Positions 20,247 through 28,585 are shown, numbered from the stretch's first letter. The stretch: 64,000 nucleotides of DNA from an uncultured Parvularculaceae bacterium (GCA_913055785.1 CAJXLJ010000003.1:62001-126000), one strand, 5' to 3'. Notes: generated by a model from the letters alone, not told the origin. Numbers and translations are program-made.

Positions 20247-20293
20247 ATTTTACTTCATAACACGAAAAAACTGTAAAATCTCTACACTTTACA
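20247..20293. promoter_or_regulatory. Candidate operator: inverted TTTAC/GTAAA half-sites upstream of the ScfR-like gene
   Basis: ATTTTAC (20247-20253) and GTAAAAT (20273-20279) form an inverted pair, and TGTAAA (20272-20277) with TTTACA (20288-20293) form a second with a 10-base spacer. They lie 30-75 bases upstream of the regulator's ATG. Related half-sites recur upstream of isocitrate lyase. Binding by the regulator is an inference. The region is AT-rich, so chance is possible. Confidence 0.4.
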
Positions 20294-20397
20294 CAATTCA
20301 TGGTTGCGCGATTTGAAATCGTCGTCGTTAGATATCGGCCAAGTTGTGTTGAAAAGCTTAGCGATGAAGTGATGGGGGCTTCTCGAGGGAGGGGCTG

Positions 20398-21162
20398 ATG
20401 GCCAAAAATGTAAACAATTCGAATAAAAGGGGTGTTGTCTCCGGCGTGTTGGAGATGGCTCAAGGCGCGGCGTCTGCTGCAACGGTCGGGCAGTGGTTTG
20501 GAATTTCCTCGCCAGCGATTTTGGTGACGGCCGCTGCGTCTTATTATGAATTAACGTATGACGCCGGCTTGAATCTGGGATTGATCGCGGGGGTTGGCGG
20601 GGCGATGGCGCTCTCGAGTTTGGCGGGCGCGGCTGTCATTCGGCTTGGCCAAAAGCGGGTTGTGAGGCATGCGGCTGATGCGGCGCATTTTTCCCTTCTG
20701 AATGACATTGATCGCCCGCTCTTGAGCTTGCGGTTTCCGCCGGAATTGCTTGCCTTGCTTGTCAATGCGGACGGAACGCCGCGTGAAGGCTTTGATTTAA
20801 CGCCCTATCTCACGCAATTTGTCGTGGATGACGTGAACAGTAAATTTCTGGATTTCTACGGCTTCAAACTGGAAACAATCAAAGGCGCAAACCTTCTAAC
20901 AATTCGGCGGTTATTGTCGGAGAGGTTCATCGCTCCTTTGGGCGTGGAGCAAAACGAATATGATGAAACGCTTGGCGAGTGTTTTGACAAGCGCATCATC
21001 AGGTCGTTGATCGGTCAAAAAAACGCGTCCTGCAAGGTCCTGGTCAAGCGCGCCGGCGCCCCGGTGGCCTGCAGCATCAAATACAATGTTTACAACAAGG
21101 ATTATCACGGGCCGCGTTTGCGTATTTGCACAGAGCTTACAAAGCGCTTCTCGCTTGATTGA
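20398..21162 (+). CDS. Orphan membrane-associated protein of unknown function
   Basis: A 254-residue protein I do not recognise. Two hydrophobic stretches lie at about residues 36-50 (SSPAILVTAAASYYEL) and 57-82 (GLNLGLIAGVGGAMALSSLAGAAVI). After them comes a hydrophilic 170-residue domain with a DxVNSKFLDFYGF block and a terminal VYNKDYHGPRLRICTELTKRF. A good ribosome site (GGGAGGGG) precedes the ATG. Codon use appears less GC-rich than in most neighbours. Its place between a glyoxylate-type regulator and isocitrate lyase is the only functional hint. Confidence 0.7.
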   Translation: MAKNVNNSNKRGVVSGVLEMAQGAASAATVGQWFGISSPAILVTAAASYYELTYDAGLNLGLIAGVGGAMALSSLAGAAVIRLGQKRVVRHAADAAHFSLLNDIDRPLLSLRFPPELLALLVNADGTPREGFDLTPYLTQFVVDDVNSKFLDFYGFKLETIKGANLLTIRRLLSERFIAPLGVEQNEYDETLGECFDKRIIRSLIGQKNASCKVLVKRAGAPVACSIKYNVYNKDYHGPRLRICTELTKRFSLD

Positions 21163-21180
21163 GGGCTGTGCGGCAGCGCC

Positions 21181-21231
21181 GTTGTAAGCAAGATTACATC
21201 TTTACATAATAGGTTGGTAAATTCTTACAAC
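21181..21231. promoter_or_regulatory. Candidate operator upstream of isocitrate lyase
   Basis: GTTGTAAG (21181-21188) and CTTACAAC (21224-21231) are a perfect 8-base inverted repeat. Nested inside are TTTAC (21201-21205) and GTAAA (21217-21221). The block ends about 100 bases before the aceA ATG. The half-site resembles those upstream of the ScfR-like gene, which makes it a candidate regulator site. No experiment is implied. Confidence 0.42.
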
Positions 21232-21328
21232 CGCACTGTTTCGCGCATGCAAAATGCAACCGCCGGGGCGTATGGCTGGATCAAACAAAACGCAGGGCGC
21301 GTGCGCTCATGAAATCAGGATGTGAAGT

Positions 21329-22921
21329 ATGGCTTACCAAGAAGACATTGACGCGACCCGGCAGCTGATCACCGGTTACGAAGGGACCTGGAGCGGTGTT
21401 GACGCTGAAGCCGTCGCCCGCATGCGCGCGCAGAACCGTTTCCGCACAGGACTCGATATCGCGAAATACTGCGCGAAGATCATGCGCGAGGACATGGCGG
21501 CCTATGACGCCGATCCGGCGAATTACACCCAGTCGCTCGGCTGCTGGCATGGCTTTGTCGGCCAACAGAAGATGATCTCCATCAAGAAGCATTTCGGCTC
21601 GACCAAGCGCCGTTATCTTTATCTTTCAGGCTGGATGGTCGCGGCCCTGCGGTCCGAGTTCGGACCGCTCCCCGACCAGTCTATGCATGAAAAGACCTCT
21701 GTGCCGGGGCTGATTGAGGAGCTTTACACGTTCCTGAAGCAGGCTGATGCGCGCGAACTCGGTCTTCTGTTCCGCGATCTCGATGCGGCGCGCGAAGAAG
21801 GCGATCAGGTCAAAGAGCGGCGTCTCCTCAACCAGATCGACAATTTTGAAACCCATGTCGTGCCGATCATCGCCGATATCGACGCCGGTTTCGGCAACGC
21901 CGAGGCGACTTACCTGCTCGCCAAGAAAATGATCGAAGCCGGCGCCTGCGCTCTGCAGATCGAAAACCAGGTCTCGGATGAAAAGCAGTGCGGCCACCAG
22001 GACGGCAAGGTCACCGTGCCCCATGAAGACTTCCTCGCCAAGATCCGCGCCTGCCGTTACGCCTTCCTCGAGCTCGGCGTCGATGACGGGGTTATCGTCG
22101 CGCGCACGGATTCGCTCGGCGCCGGCCTTACGAAACAGATCGCTTTCAGCGCTGAAGCGGGCGATCTCGGCGACCAGTACAATTCATTCCTCGATTGCGA
22201 TGAGGTATCGCCGGACGAGATCGGCAATGGCGAGGTGTTCATCTCTCGGGGCGGCAAGCTGATGCGCCCCAAACGTCTGCGCTCAAACCTCTTCCAGTTC
22301 CGGAAGGACACCGGCGTTGACCGTGTTGTTCTCGATTGCATAACGTCCCTGCAGCATGGCGCGGACCTGTTGTGGATCGAGACGGAAAAGCCCCATGTGG
22401 AGCAGATCGCCGGCATGGTCGACCGCATTCGCGAAGTCGTGCCCAACGCCAAGCTCGTCTACAACAACTCGCCGTCCTTCAACTGGACGCTGAACTTCCG
22501 CCAGCAGGTGTTCGACGCCTGGAAAGAGGCGGGCAAGGATGTTTCGGCCTACGATCGCGATAAGCTGATGAGCGTCGACTATGACGACACCGAACTGGCG
22601 CTCGAGGCGGACAGAAAAATCCAGTCCTTCCAGCGCGACGCGGCGGCGCGCGCCGGCATCTTCCACCATCTCATCACGCTGCCGACTTATCACACGACGG
22701 CGCTTTCCACCGACAATCTCGCCAAGCGCTACTTCGGCGAGGAGGCGATGCTCGGTTACGTCAAGAACGTGCAGCGCGCGGAAATTCGTCAGGGGATCGC
22801 CTGCGTCAAGCACCAGAACATGGCGGGTTCCGACATCGGCGACGATCACAAGGAGTATTTCGCCGGCGAGGCGGCGCTCAAAGCCGCTGGCGAAGACAAC
22901 ACGATGCACCAGTTCGGGTAA
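21329..22921 (+). CDS. aceA: Isocitrate lyase
   Basis: A 530-residue isocitrate lyase, the first enzyme of the glyoxylate shunt, splitting isocitrate into succinate and glyoxylate. The catalytic loop is present as EKQCGHQDGK with Cys221, preceded by the metal-binding DIDAGFGNAE. The length fits the long subfamily of about 530 residues (as in Pseudomonas), rather than the 430-residue E. coli type. Malate synthase is not in the window. It is a single-gene unit ended by a strong terminator. Confidence 0.96.
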   Translation: MAYQEDIDATRQLITGYEGTWSGVDAEAVARMRAQNRFRTGLDIAKYCAKIMREDMAAYDADPANYTQSLGCWHGFVGQQKMISIKKHFGSTKRRYLYLSGWMVAALRSEFGPLPDQSMHEKTSVPGLIEELYTFLKQADARELGLLFRDLDAAREEGDQVKERRLLNQIDNFETHVVPIIADIDAGFGNAEATYLLAKKMIEAGACALQIENQVSDEKQCGHQDGKVTVPHEDFLAKIRACRYAFLELGVDDGVIVARTDSLGAGLTKQIAFSAEAGDLGDQYNSFLDCDEVSPDEIGNGEVFISRGGKLMRPKRLRSNLFQFRKDTGVDRVVLDCITSLQHGADLLWIETEKPHVEQIAGMVDRIREVVPNAKLVYNNSPSFNWTLNFRQQVFDAWKEAGKDVSAYDRDKLMSVDYDDTELALEADRKIQSFQRDAAARAGIFHHLITLPTYHTTALSTDNLAKRYFGEEAMLGYVKNVQRAEIRQGIACVKHQNMAGSDIGDDHKEYFAGEAALKAAGEDNTMHQFG

Positions 22922-22991
22922 ATCCGTCAGGCCAGCGGCGAGTTTACAACGCTGCATCCTGACCGGGCGTTCTTGCAGGGAGGGAACGCCG

Positions 22992-23030
22992 AACGCCGCC
23001 GCGGGAATGCTCCGCGGCGGCGTTTTATTT
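22992..23030 (+). terminator. Rho-independent terminator of aceA
   Basis: AACGCCGCCGCGG (22992-23004) pairs perfectly over 13 bases with CCGCGGCGGCGTT (23012-23024) across a 7-base loop, followed by a T-rich run. It lies about 70 bases after the aceA stop. Confidence 0.92.
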
Positions 23031-23035
23031 TTATT

Positions 23036-23120
23036 CCGCTCATCCCGGCGAAAGCCGGGATCTCTTCGGACGAGCGTCGACCTTGTGGTTGGAGATTCCG
23101 GCCTGCGCCGGAATGAGCGG
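23036..23120. repeat. REP/BIME-like double-hairpin intergenic element
   Basis: The outer arms CCGCTCAT (23036-23043) and ATGAGCGG (23113-23120) are inverted. Inside are two compact hairpins: CCCGGC-GAAA-GCCGGG (23044-23059) and ATTCCGGC-CTGC-GCCGGAAT (23095-23114). This is the form of repetitive extragenic palindromes found in many copies in proteobacterial genomes. Only one full copy lies in this window. It fills the space between the aceA terminator and the end of the GDPD gene. Confidence 0.7.
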
Positions 23121-23122
23121 GG

Positions 23123-24262
23123 CTAGTTGTTATATTTTGTAAGTTCGCCGCGTGCTTTTGTGGCGTCGTCTGGGAAATTAGGAAAGGCGGCTATGCATCG
23201 CCGCATCTCGACAGCCGTATCCGGAAAATCAGTAAAAACGCCATCTACCCAACTGCCAAAAGCGGCATAGAGCTCTTTCTTGTAGGGCAGCAAAGAGTCG
23301 GCGTCCAAAGAGCCGTCAGCTGACGTGCAATAACGTGAATTTGGTGAGGCAAAGACACCGTTAACTTCTGACACGCTGGCGTCATTGCGAAACGTCCAAG
23401 GATGCACGAACAGCTCGAGATTGTGAGCTGTATGTAAAAGACCTATGTGCAAGGTGGGCGACGGAAACAAAAGTTCTTTCGGCGGCCCTACTCCATCCGC
23501 GTATTCTGCAATCTCCGCCAGCGGAATGTTCGGGCCAGCGCTAGGGGTTTCTTCATAGACGAGCTGCACGAGTTTCGCGTCGGTCTTTCCCTTGAGGTGC
23601 TTTAATATTTCCGGTTCGAAGGACTGGATGAAGACGGGGCCGGCGCTGAAGCCTTCAAGAGCCGCCAGCAATGGCTCTTCGAAATCCATGCCGATGCTCT
23701 GGAAATAGCCGGGATGTTTCGTTTCCGGATAAACGCCGACAGGCCGACCGGCCGCCGCCGCCTTCTCCGTCACCAGCGCCAGCACTTCCTCGAAGGTGGG
23801 GATTTCATAAAGCCCGTCGAATTCTTTCGGGCGGCCCTCTCGAGGCTGCACGGCGCGAAGGGTCTTGATCTCCGCAAGCGTGAAATCCTCGACCCACCAG
23901 TCTTCGCGCCGCGCATCGCCAGCATCCTCGTTGGGTTTCCTGCGTGCGGCGAACTCGGGCCGCCCGGCGATGTCGGTGGTCGTCGAGAGGTAGCGGTCGT
24001 GCCGCGCGACGAGCACGCCGTCCTTGGTGAACACGAGGTCGGGTTCGATAACATCGGCGCCCTGCTCGATGGCGAGTTCATAGGCTTCAAGCGTGTGTTC
24101 GGGGAGATAGCCGCTCGCGCCGCGATGGGCGATAATCAGAGGCGGCTCGCCGTCAAGGGTCCTCCAGAGCGGATCGACCCGCTTTGGCGGATTATTGTCG
24201 TCGCCTGGCGGCGCGCAGGCCGATGCGAAGACGGCCATGGCCGCGATTGCAAAGGATCTCAT
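23123..24262 (-). CDS. Glycerophosphodiester phosphodiesterase lipoprotein
   Basis: A 379-residue GDPD-family protein. The N-terminus is a lipoprotein signal with lipobox ASAC (Cys16). The catalytic TIM-barrel begins IIAHRGASGYLPEHT, followed by the metal-binding GADVIEPDLVFTKDGVLVARHD. These are the HR, ExD and H residues of GlpQ-type enzymes, which hydrolyse glycerophosphodiesters to glycerol-3-phosphate. Start at 24262 gives a proper signal; longer in-frame starts add basic, unrelated sequence. Membrane-anchored periplasmic action is inferred. Confidence 0.9.
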   Translation of the reverse strand: MRSFAIAAMAVFASACAPPGDDNNPPKRVDPLWRTLDGEPPLIIAHRGASGYLPEHTLEAYELAIEQGADVIEPDLVFTKDGVLVARHDRYLSTTTDIAGRPEFAARRKPNEDAGDARREDWWVEDFTLAEIKTLRAVQPREGRPKEFDGLYEIPTFEEVLALVTEKAAAAGRPVGVYPETKHPGYFQSIGMDFEEPLLAALEGFSAGPVFIQSFEPEILKHLKGKTDAKLVQLVYEETPSAGPNIPLAEIAEYADGVGPPKELLFPSPTLHIGLLHTAHNLELFVHPWTFRNDASVSEVNGVFASPNSRYCTSADGSLDADSLLPYKKELYAAFGSWVDGVFTDFPDTAVEMRRCIAAFPNFPDDATKARGELTKYNN

Positions 24263-24330
24263 CGGCGCCCTCCGAAACGTCGCGAGGGCGAAACCTAGCG
24301 CTCTTTCACGCCGCGGTCTGCACGGGCCAT

Positions 24331-24361
24331 AAAAAAACCGCCCGGCGCGTGGCCGGGCGGT
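24331..24361 (-). terminator. Rho-independent terminator of the PEP-CTERM-like gene
   Basis: ACCGCCCGGC (24337-24346) pairs with GCCGGGCGGT (24352-24361) across a 5-base loop. The run of A at 24331-24337 becomes a U-run on the minus strand, directly after the hairpin and 26 bases beyond the stop of the gene at 24387. Confidence 0.9.
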
Positions 24362-24386
24362 CTGTCTCTCGACATGCGAGCAGGTT

Positions 24387-25088
24387 TTACGCTTTTTTGC
24401 GGCGGCGGCTGGCGAAGCCAAGACCCGCAATGCCGGAAAGCAGCAACGGCAAAGCGCCCGGAAGCGGAACTTCCGCAAATTCGAGATCGTCAAGAGCGCC
24501 GGACGCCGAGAACGTCACGATAATCTGGTCGATCAACATCGGCTGACCGAAATAGTCTTCCAGCGTGTCGCCGAGATAATAGGCGAAAGTTTCAGCGAAT
24601 GAGATGTAATTACCATCGCCGATTGCGCTGCCGGCGACAGTGGCGCCGCCGATAAACGCTCCGTTGTTCAACAGTTGTACTTGAACGTTTTCGCCATTGT
24701 CGATGTCGAAAATGTTGATGCCGATGAACTCAACCACGCTTGCGAAATCAAACGTGATGGAGCCGCCGGCGGCTTCATCGTCCGGATCGTTGGAGTCGCC
24801 GTCTTCGGAAATGATCAGCACATGGCCGGGCATGATCCCGTCGGCGCCGCCGGGCGTCGGCGTGTTGAACGGCGCGTCGAGGTCATTGTCGCCGCCCGTA
24901 TAATTGTCTGTGTCGAAGATCATCGCCTGATCGAACGATCCGTTCGAATCCGCGGAAATCGTCAGCAACGGACCGTACTGGGTTGTAATTACCGTTCCGG
25001 TTGACTGGTCTTCAAAATCGATGACAGTCGCAAACGCACTGCCAGTAAGCGCGAGCAAGCCTGCAGCGGTTGAAAGCAAGATACGCAT
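24387..25088 (-). CDS. PEP-CTERM/VPLPA-type sorted exported protein
   Basis: A 233-residue protein with a signal peptide (MRILLSTAAGLLALTGSAFA) and a C-terminal sorting tail: VPLPGALPLLLSGIAGLGF then RRRKKA. That is the motif, membrane helix and basic cluster processed by exosortase/EpsH-type enzymes. The mature domain is acidic and glycine-rich (DGDSNDPDDEAAGG) and probably beta-rich. No exosortase gene lies in the window. The protein probably ends up on the surface or in the matrix, but its role is unknown. Confidence 0.83.
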   Translation of the reverse strand: MRILLSTAAGLLALTGSAFATVIDFEDQSTGTVITTQYGPLLTISADSNGSFDQAMIFDTDNYTGGDNDLDAPFNTPTPGGADGIMPGHVLIISEDGDSNDPDDEAAGGSITFDFASVVEFIGINIFDIDNGENVQVQLLNNGAFIGGATVAGSAIGDGNYISFAETFAYYLGDTLEDYFGQPMLIDQIIVTFSASGALDDLEFAEVPLPGALPLLLSGIAGLGFASRRRKKA

Positions 25089-25220
25089 GAGATCCCCACA
25101 GAAATAACGCAACACCAAGGCCGACAATAAAGATCCCGGCTCGCGGGAGCCAGCTGTATTCCGCACCTGCGGAACACGCATTGCACGAAATTATCCATTT
25201 AAATCAGTGATTAACTATAT

Positions 25221-25931
25221 TCAGCGCCGCCGTTCGCCGCCGCCGCGCTTGCCTCCCGGCGGACCGCGCCGGCGCCGTTCGCCGTCTCCGCGCTGAAATA
25301 ATGGCGGTGTAAACAGCGCCATTTTGATTTCGCCGAACTCGGCGGCGAAGCGGCTGGCGTCTTCAACTTCTTCGTCGGAGAGTGCAGCAGTCATCAGGGC
25401 GAGTGTTTCGGGGTAAACCGAAGGCAAAGCGAAGAGGTCGCGCTCAGAATTATCCTCATAAACAAGCGCCCAGCCCATGGCCTCGACGGGAACCGGTGCG
25501 ACGCCTTCCGCCGCCAGCCTTTCGTCGCCGCTTAAAATGGTCGCCAACTTGTGTTGCGCACGAGCCTGACCCGCATAAGCAGCGCGGCGCAGCCAGAACA
25601 AGGCTTCTTCCCGGAAGAGGGCGGTCTCAATGGTGTTGGCGCCGTCCGCTTCAAGAAGGCAGGCGCCGAGTTCATATTGCGCGACTTCGTAGCCTTCTCC
25701 GAAGGCGGCGATGACGCGATAGGCTGGCGTGGCGGCGGCGCAGCCCTGGCTCGCCTGTAACTTGCGCGCGTGGGAGAGAAACATTCCGGAGCGGCTGAGC
25801 GCCGCATCGGGACCCTGTTGCGCCGGACCGGGCGCTTCCTTTTCGGTAGCGGGTTTGTCCGGATGGGGCGCCGGTATCGGCTCCTGAACCCCTGCAAGCA
25901 GCAGGACGGCGAGGGCGGCGGCAGTTATCAT
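25221..25931 (-). CDS. Exported Sel1/TPR-like repeat protein with Arg-Gly-rich tail
   Basis: A 236-residue protein starting with a signal-like segment (MITAAALAVLLLAGVQ), then a Pro-rich linker. The centre has Sel1-like helical repeats (YEVAQYELGACLLEADG, EALFWLRRAAYAGQARAQHKLATIL). The last 25 residues are highly basic and glycine-rich (RGDGERRRRGPPGGKRGG). Such tails can bind RNA or acidic polymers, but nothing shows which. Start chosen at 25931 because the signal begins there. Function unknown. Confidence 0.68.
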   Translation of the reverse strand: MITAAALAVLLLAGVQEPIPAPHPDKPATEKEAPGPAQQGPDAALSRSGMFLSHARKLQASQGCAAATPAYRVIAAFGEGYEVAQYELGACLLEADGANTIETALFREEALFWLRRAAYAGQARAQHKLATILSGDERLAAEGVAPVPVEAMGWALVYEDNSERDLFALPSVYPETLALMTAALSDEEVEDASRFAAEFGEIKMALFTPPLFQRGDGERRRRGPPGGKRGGGERRR

Positions 25932-26023
25932 GACGGTTTTCTCTCCAGGTGAACTCGACACCCCGCTTGCGCATTAAACGGAGCGGGCGCGCCAATCCGT
26001 CGGAAAATTTTTCGGAAAATCAG

Positions 26024-26161
26024 CGCCGGAAACGTCTTGGCCGGACGTTTCAGAACCGGCGATGGAAAAGAGCACACCCCGCGCTGCATGCGCCCCTCCC
26101 TCTCTGATATGCAGCGCAGCGAAGAACGTGCGGACGGCCGTGGGCCGGCCCGCACGTTTTT
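26024..26161 (+). ncRNA. Candidate structured small RNA with anti-Shine-Dalgarno loop and terminator
   Basis: Three stem-loops follow each other in non-coding DNA. The first: CGCCGG (26024-26029) plus AAACGTC (26030-26036) pairs with GACGTTT (26044-26050) and, past a 5-base bulge, CCGGCG (26056-26061). The second: GCGCTGCAT (26081-26089) pairs with ATGCAGCGC (26109-26117), exposing a 19-base loop holding CCCCTCCCTCTCT. The third: AACGTGCGG (26125-26133) pairs with CCGCACGTT (26150-26158) and runs into T-tract, a Rho-independent terminator with no gene ending upstream. CCUCC loops are known in several alphaproteobacterial sRNAs that block ribosome sites. The 5' end is unknown. It could also be a leader of the gene at 26275. 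The remainder of the 25932-26274 gap shows nothing else. Confidence 0.55.
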
Positions 26162-26274
26162 CGCATAGATTTCGGGCGGTTGGGCGCGCCTGTGGAAATT
26201 CGTAAAATCTTCTTGGGGCTCCAGCTTGCCGCCGGATTAATCCTGATCTAGGTTTCTCCACAGGGGTTGGGGTA

Positions 26275-27573
26275 GTGGGAAACGCATTGTTTAGCCGGAT
26301 TTTGTATTGGTCCGCGGGGATTGGCGCTGTCGTCACCAGTCTTGCGGTGGTCGCCGCAGCGCAGACAGCCACAGCGCCGTCAATCGCCGACCGACTCAAG
26401 GAAAAAGTTCCCCAGTTCGATCTCTCCGCGCTCGCGCCAAAGCCGACTAATCGCACGATTGATTTTGAAAATCTCGACGGGCGGCTCACCAAGCAATATG
26501 CAGAAGAATACGGCGTCTCGTTCGGACGCGGCGTAAGCGTTCACATTTGCTCCGGGTCTTCGTTCACGGCGGCGGCGGTCGTCGATCAAACCTGTCCCTA
26601 TCAGCAGGCGGCGAACGGCAGCCAACGGGCGGCGTATTTCGATGCGCGCTCGAACTCTTTCATGGAAATCGATTTCGCCAGGCCGGTTTCGTATGCCGAT
26701 ATAAAGATCAACCCCACCGGCGGCGCGCCGGATTCTGAATTCACAGTTGAAGTTAAAGGTTTTGACTCCAACGGGAATGAGATTGGGGCGAATAGGCGGA
26801 CTTTTAACTGGCTTCAGGATGCCTTCACCTGGCCGAACAGAGTCGATCTTGAAACCGACAAGGGCCGCGTTTCGCGCATGACGGTGCGGCTGCTCAATGC
26901 GAGAGGCGAGCCGACACGGTTTCTGTTCGACGATCTTTCCTTTGTTTATGCGCCTGACCTGAGCGACACGCCGGTTCTTGAAGCGCTCGCCGAGCGTCGT
27001 GGACCGCCGCCCCTGCCGGGGGAGATGCGCGAGACGATGACGGAGATCAGGGCTGATGCGGCGACGAAACTGCGGCGCTACAAGGTTGCGAGACAAATGC
27101 GCTCGCCGATTGACTGGGATGCGGTTGACGCGACGCTCGGCAAACAAAATGATCGCAATATGCGCCCCGGCGCCGCGCGGATGGTCAATCGCGCCCGCGA
27201 TCGCGCCAAAATGCCAATGCTGCTGCCGGCGAACGCCGATGACGGGACGCTGAGCGTAGTCGGCGGCGAGGATTCCTACCACGCGGATTTTAAAATGGGC
27301 GGCCGCGCCTATTCGATCTACGGCACCAGGGTCCTCACCATGATGGAGCCCGCCAAAGGCGCGCCGAAACCGGAATTCAATGTCATTGAGCAGGAAACCG
27401 AATACGCGCTGGTGGTGAGCTTCTCGCTGTTTGGCGCATCCTTTACGGTGACGCGCTACTGCCTCAATGACAGCGCCGAGGAAGACCCCACCTGTTACGA
27501 CCGCGACGCCATGGGCGGAATGATGCGCGATATCGTCGTCGATGTCGGCGAAGCAGGGATGCAGCGGCCATGA
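26275..27573 (+). CDS. Exported protein of unknown function (GTG start)
   Basis: A 432-residue protein. The GTG at 26275 yields a signal-like N-terminus (LYWSAGIGAVVTSLAVVAAAQTA). Residues about 60-230 look like a beta-sandwich that may bind carbohydrate: TIDFENLDGRLTKQY, FMEIDFARPVSYADIKI, RFLFDDLSFVY. The C-terminal 200 residues are a separate domain with paired cysteines (CLNDSAEEDPTC). I recognise no catalytic motif. It overlaps the M23 peptidase gene by four bases, so the two probably act in the same place. Confidence 0.7.
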   Translation: MGNALFSRILYWSAGIGAVVTSLAVVAAAQTATAPSIADRLKEKVPQFDLSALAPKPTNRTIDFENLDGRLTKQYAEEYGVSFGRGVSVHICSGSSFTAAAVVDQTCPYQQAANGSQRAAYFDARSNSFMEIDFARPVSYADIKINPTGGAPDSEFTVEVKGFDSNGNEIGANRRTFNWLQDAFTWPNRVDLETDKGRVSRMTVRLLNARGEPTRFLFDDLSFVYAPDLSDTPVLEALAERRGPPPLPGEMRETMTEIRADAATKLRRYKVARQMRSPIDWDAVDATLGKQNDRNMRPGAARMVNRARDRAKMPMLLPANADDGTLSVVGGEDSYHADFKMGGRAYSIYGTRVLTMMEPAKGAPKPEFNVIEQETEYALVVSFSLFGASFTVTRYCLNDSAEEDPTCYDRDAMGGMMRDIVVDVGEAGMQRP

Positions 27574-28508
27574 CGTTTCGCGCGCTTCTCGAGAATCTCA
27601 TCAAACTGCTGGCCGTGTCGGCGCTCGCTGTAAGCGTTGTCGCTTGCGGCGGCGATGGCGGTTCTTCGACCCCGCCGGATGACGATACGCCGCCGGCGGA
27701 TGGCGATGACGACGTTCCACCCCCTGTTGAGGATGACGACGAGATTGAATTCGAGCATGGCGCGCCTGGCGAGTTATTGTTGCTCGAGCCGGAAGGCAAT
27801 CTCGGTTCGGCGCGGTTCAACGGCGTTTTCGGCGTCACCGACGATTCCGTCGTCGCGCCGGGGATACGTTTTCCACTCGAGACCGGTCCGGCTTTTCTGA
27901 ACTCGCAAATCTTCGGCTATGGCGGCGGCGGTTACGACTATGGCGGCGGCGAGGTCTATGAGAACCCGAATGTCGGTCAGGAAAACGATGCGCGCAATTT
28001 CGAGTATCCCTGGTACGACAATTTCTGCGAAGTGCGCAGCCATACGCTCGGCATGTGTGAGGCCGGGGTCGGCCATCAGGGGCAGGATATCCGCCCGGCG
28101 ACCTGTGAGAACGGCGCCTTTTTCGCGGTGGCGCCGGAAGACGGCTATGTGCGTCGCGTTGGCGAAACCCACTTGCTTGAGATCTATGGCGACAGCGGCC
28201 TCGTCTACAAATATCTGCATCTCGACCGGCCGCTGGAGCCGGGGATCGAGCTCAATGAGCGTGTGACTCGCGGCCAGCGGCTGGGCAAGATTTCCAACAA
28301 GACCGGCGCGACGTCGCGTTCGACCACGGTCCATCTTCATTTCGAAATCTGGCACGGCACCGCCTCGGGCGGCGTCAATACCGGCGCCGGACCGCTGCCG
28401 CCTTACACCAGCCTTGTCGAGGCCTATCTGGATCTTATCGAAGAGCACCCAGACCAGTTCGATCCGGTGCCGCCGCCTTCCGACGTGCAGGAATGCCGCG
28501 AGCCTTGA
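27570..28508 (+). CDS. M23 family metallopeptidase lipoprotein
   Basis: A 312-residue lipoprotein: lipobox VVAC at about residues 25-28, then an acidic, proline-rich linker of roughly 40 residues that could span the periplasm. The peptidase domain has HQGQDIRP (first zinc ligands H and D) and HLHFEIWHG (HxH), the LytM/M23 signature, with YKYLHLDRP between. M23 enzymes cut peptidoglycan cross-bridges or regulate amidases. All visible zinc ligands are present, so it may be active. Start overlaps the upstream gene (ATGA). Confidence 0.87.
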   Translation: MTFRALLENLIKLLAVSALAVSVVACGGDGGSSTPPDDDTPPADGDDDVPPPVEDDDEIEFEHGAPGELLLLEPEGNLGSARFNGVFGVTDDSVVAPGIRFPLETGPAFLNSQIFGYGGGGYDYGGGEVYENPNVGQENDARNFEYPWYDNFCEVRSHTLGMCEAGVGHQGQDIRPATCENGAFFAVAPEDGYVRRVGETHLLEIYGDSGLVYKYLHLDRPLEPGIELNERVTRGQRLGKISNKTGATSRSTTVHLHFEIWHGTASGGVNTGAGPLPPYTSLVEAYLDLIEEHPDQFDPVPPPSDVQECREP

Positions 28509-28585
28509 GGCTTTCACCCTTCCGGGCGATATGAATTCCAGACAACAGGCCTCAGTCTCGGCTGGCGCAATGCTGGAGGTAAATC

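Noticed and set aside
25928-26155. Minus-strand frames across the structured RNA region
   Set aside because: They overlap the stem-loops, have no ribosome site and give Arg/Ser-rich translations without similarity to known families.
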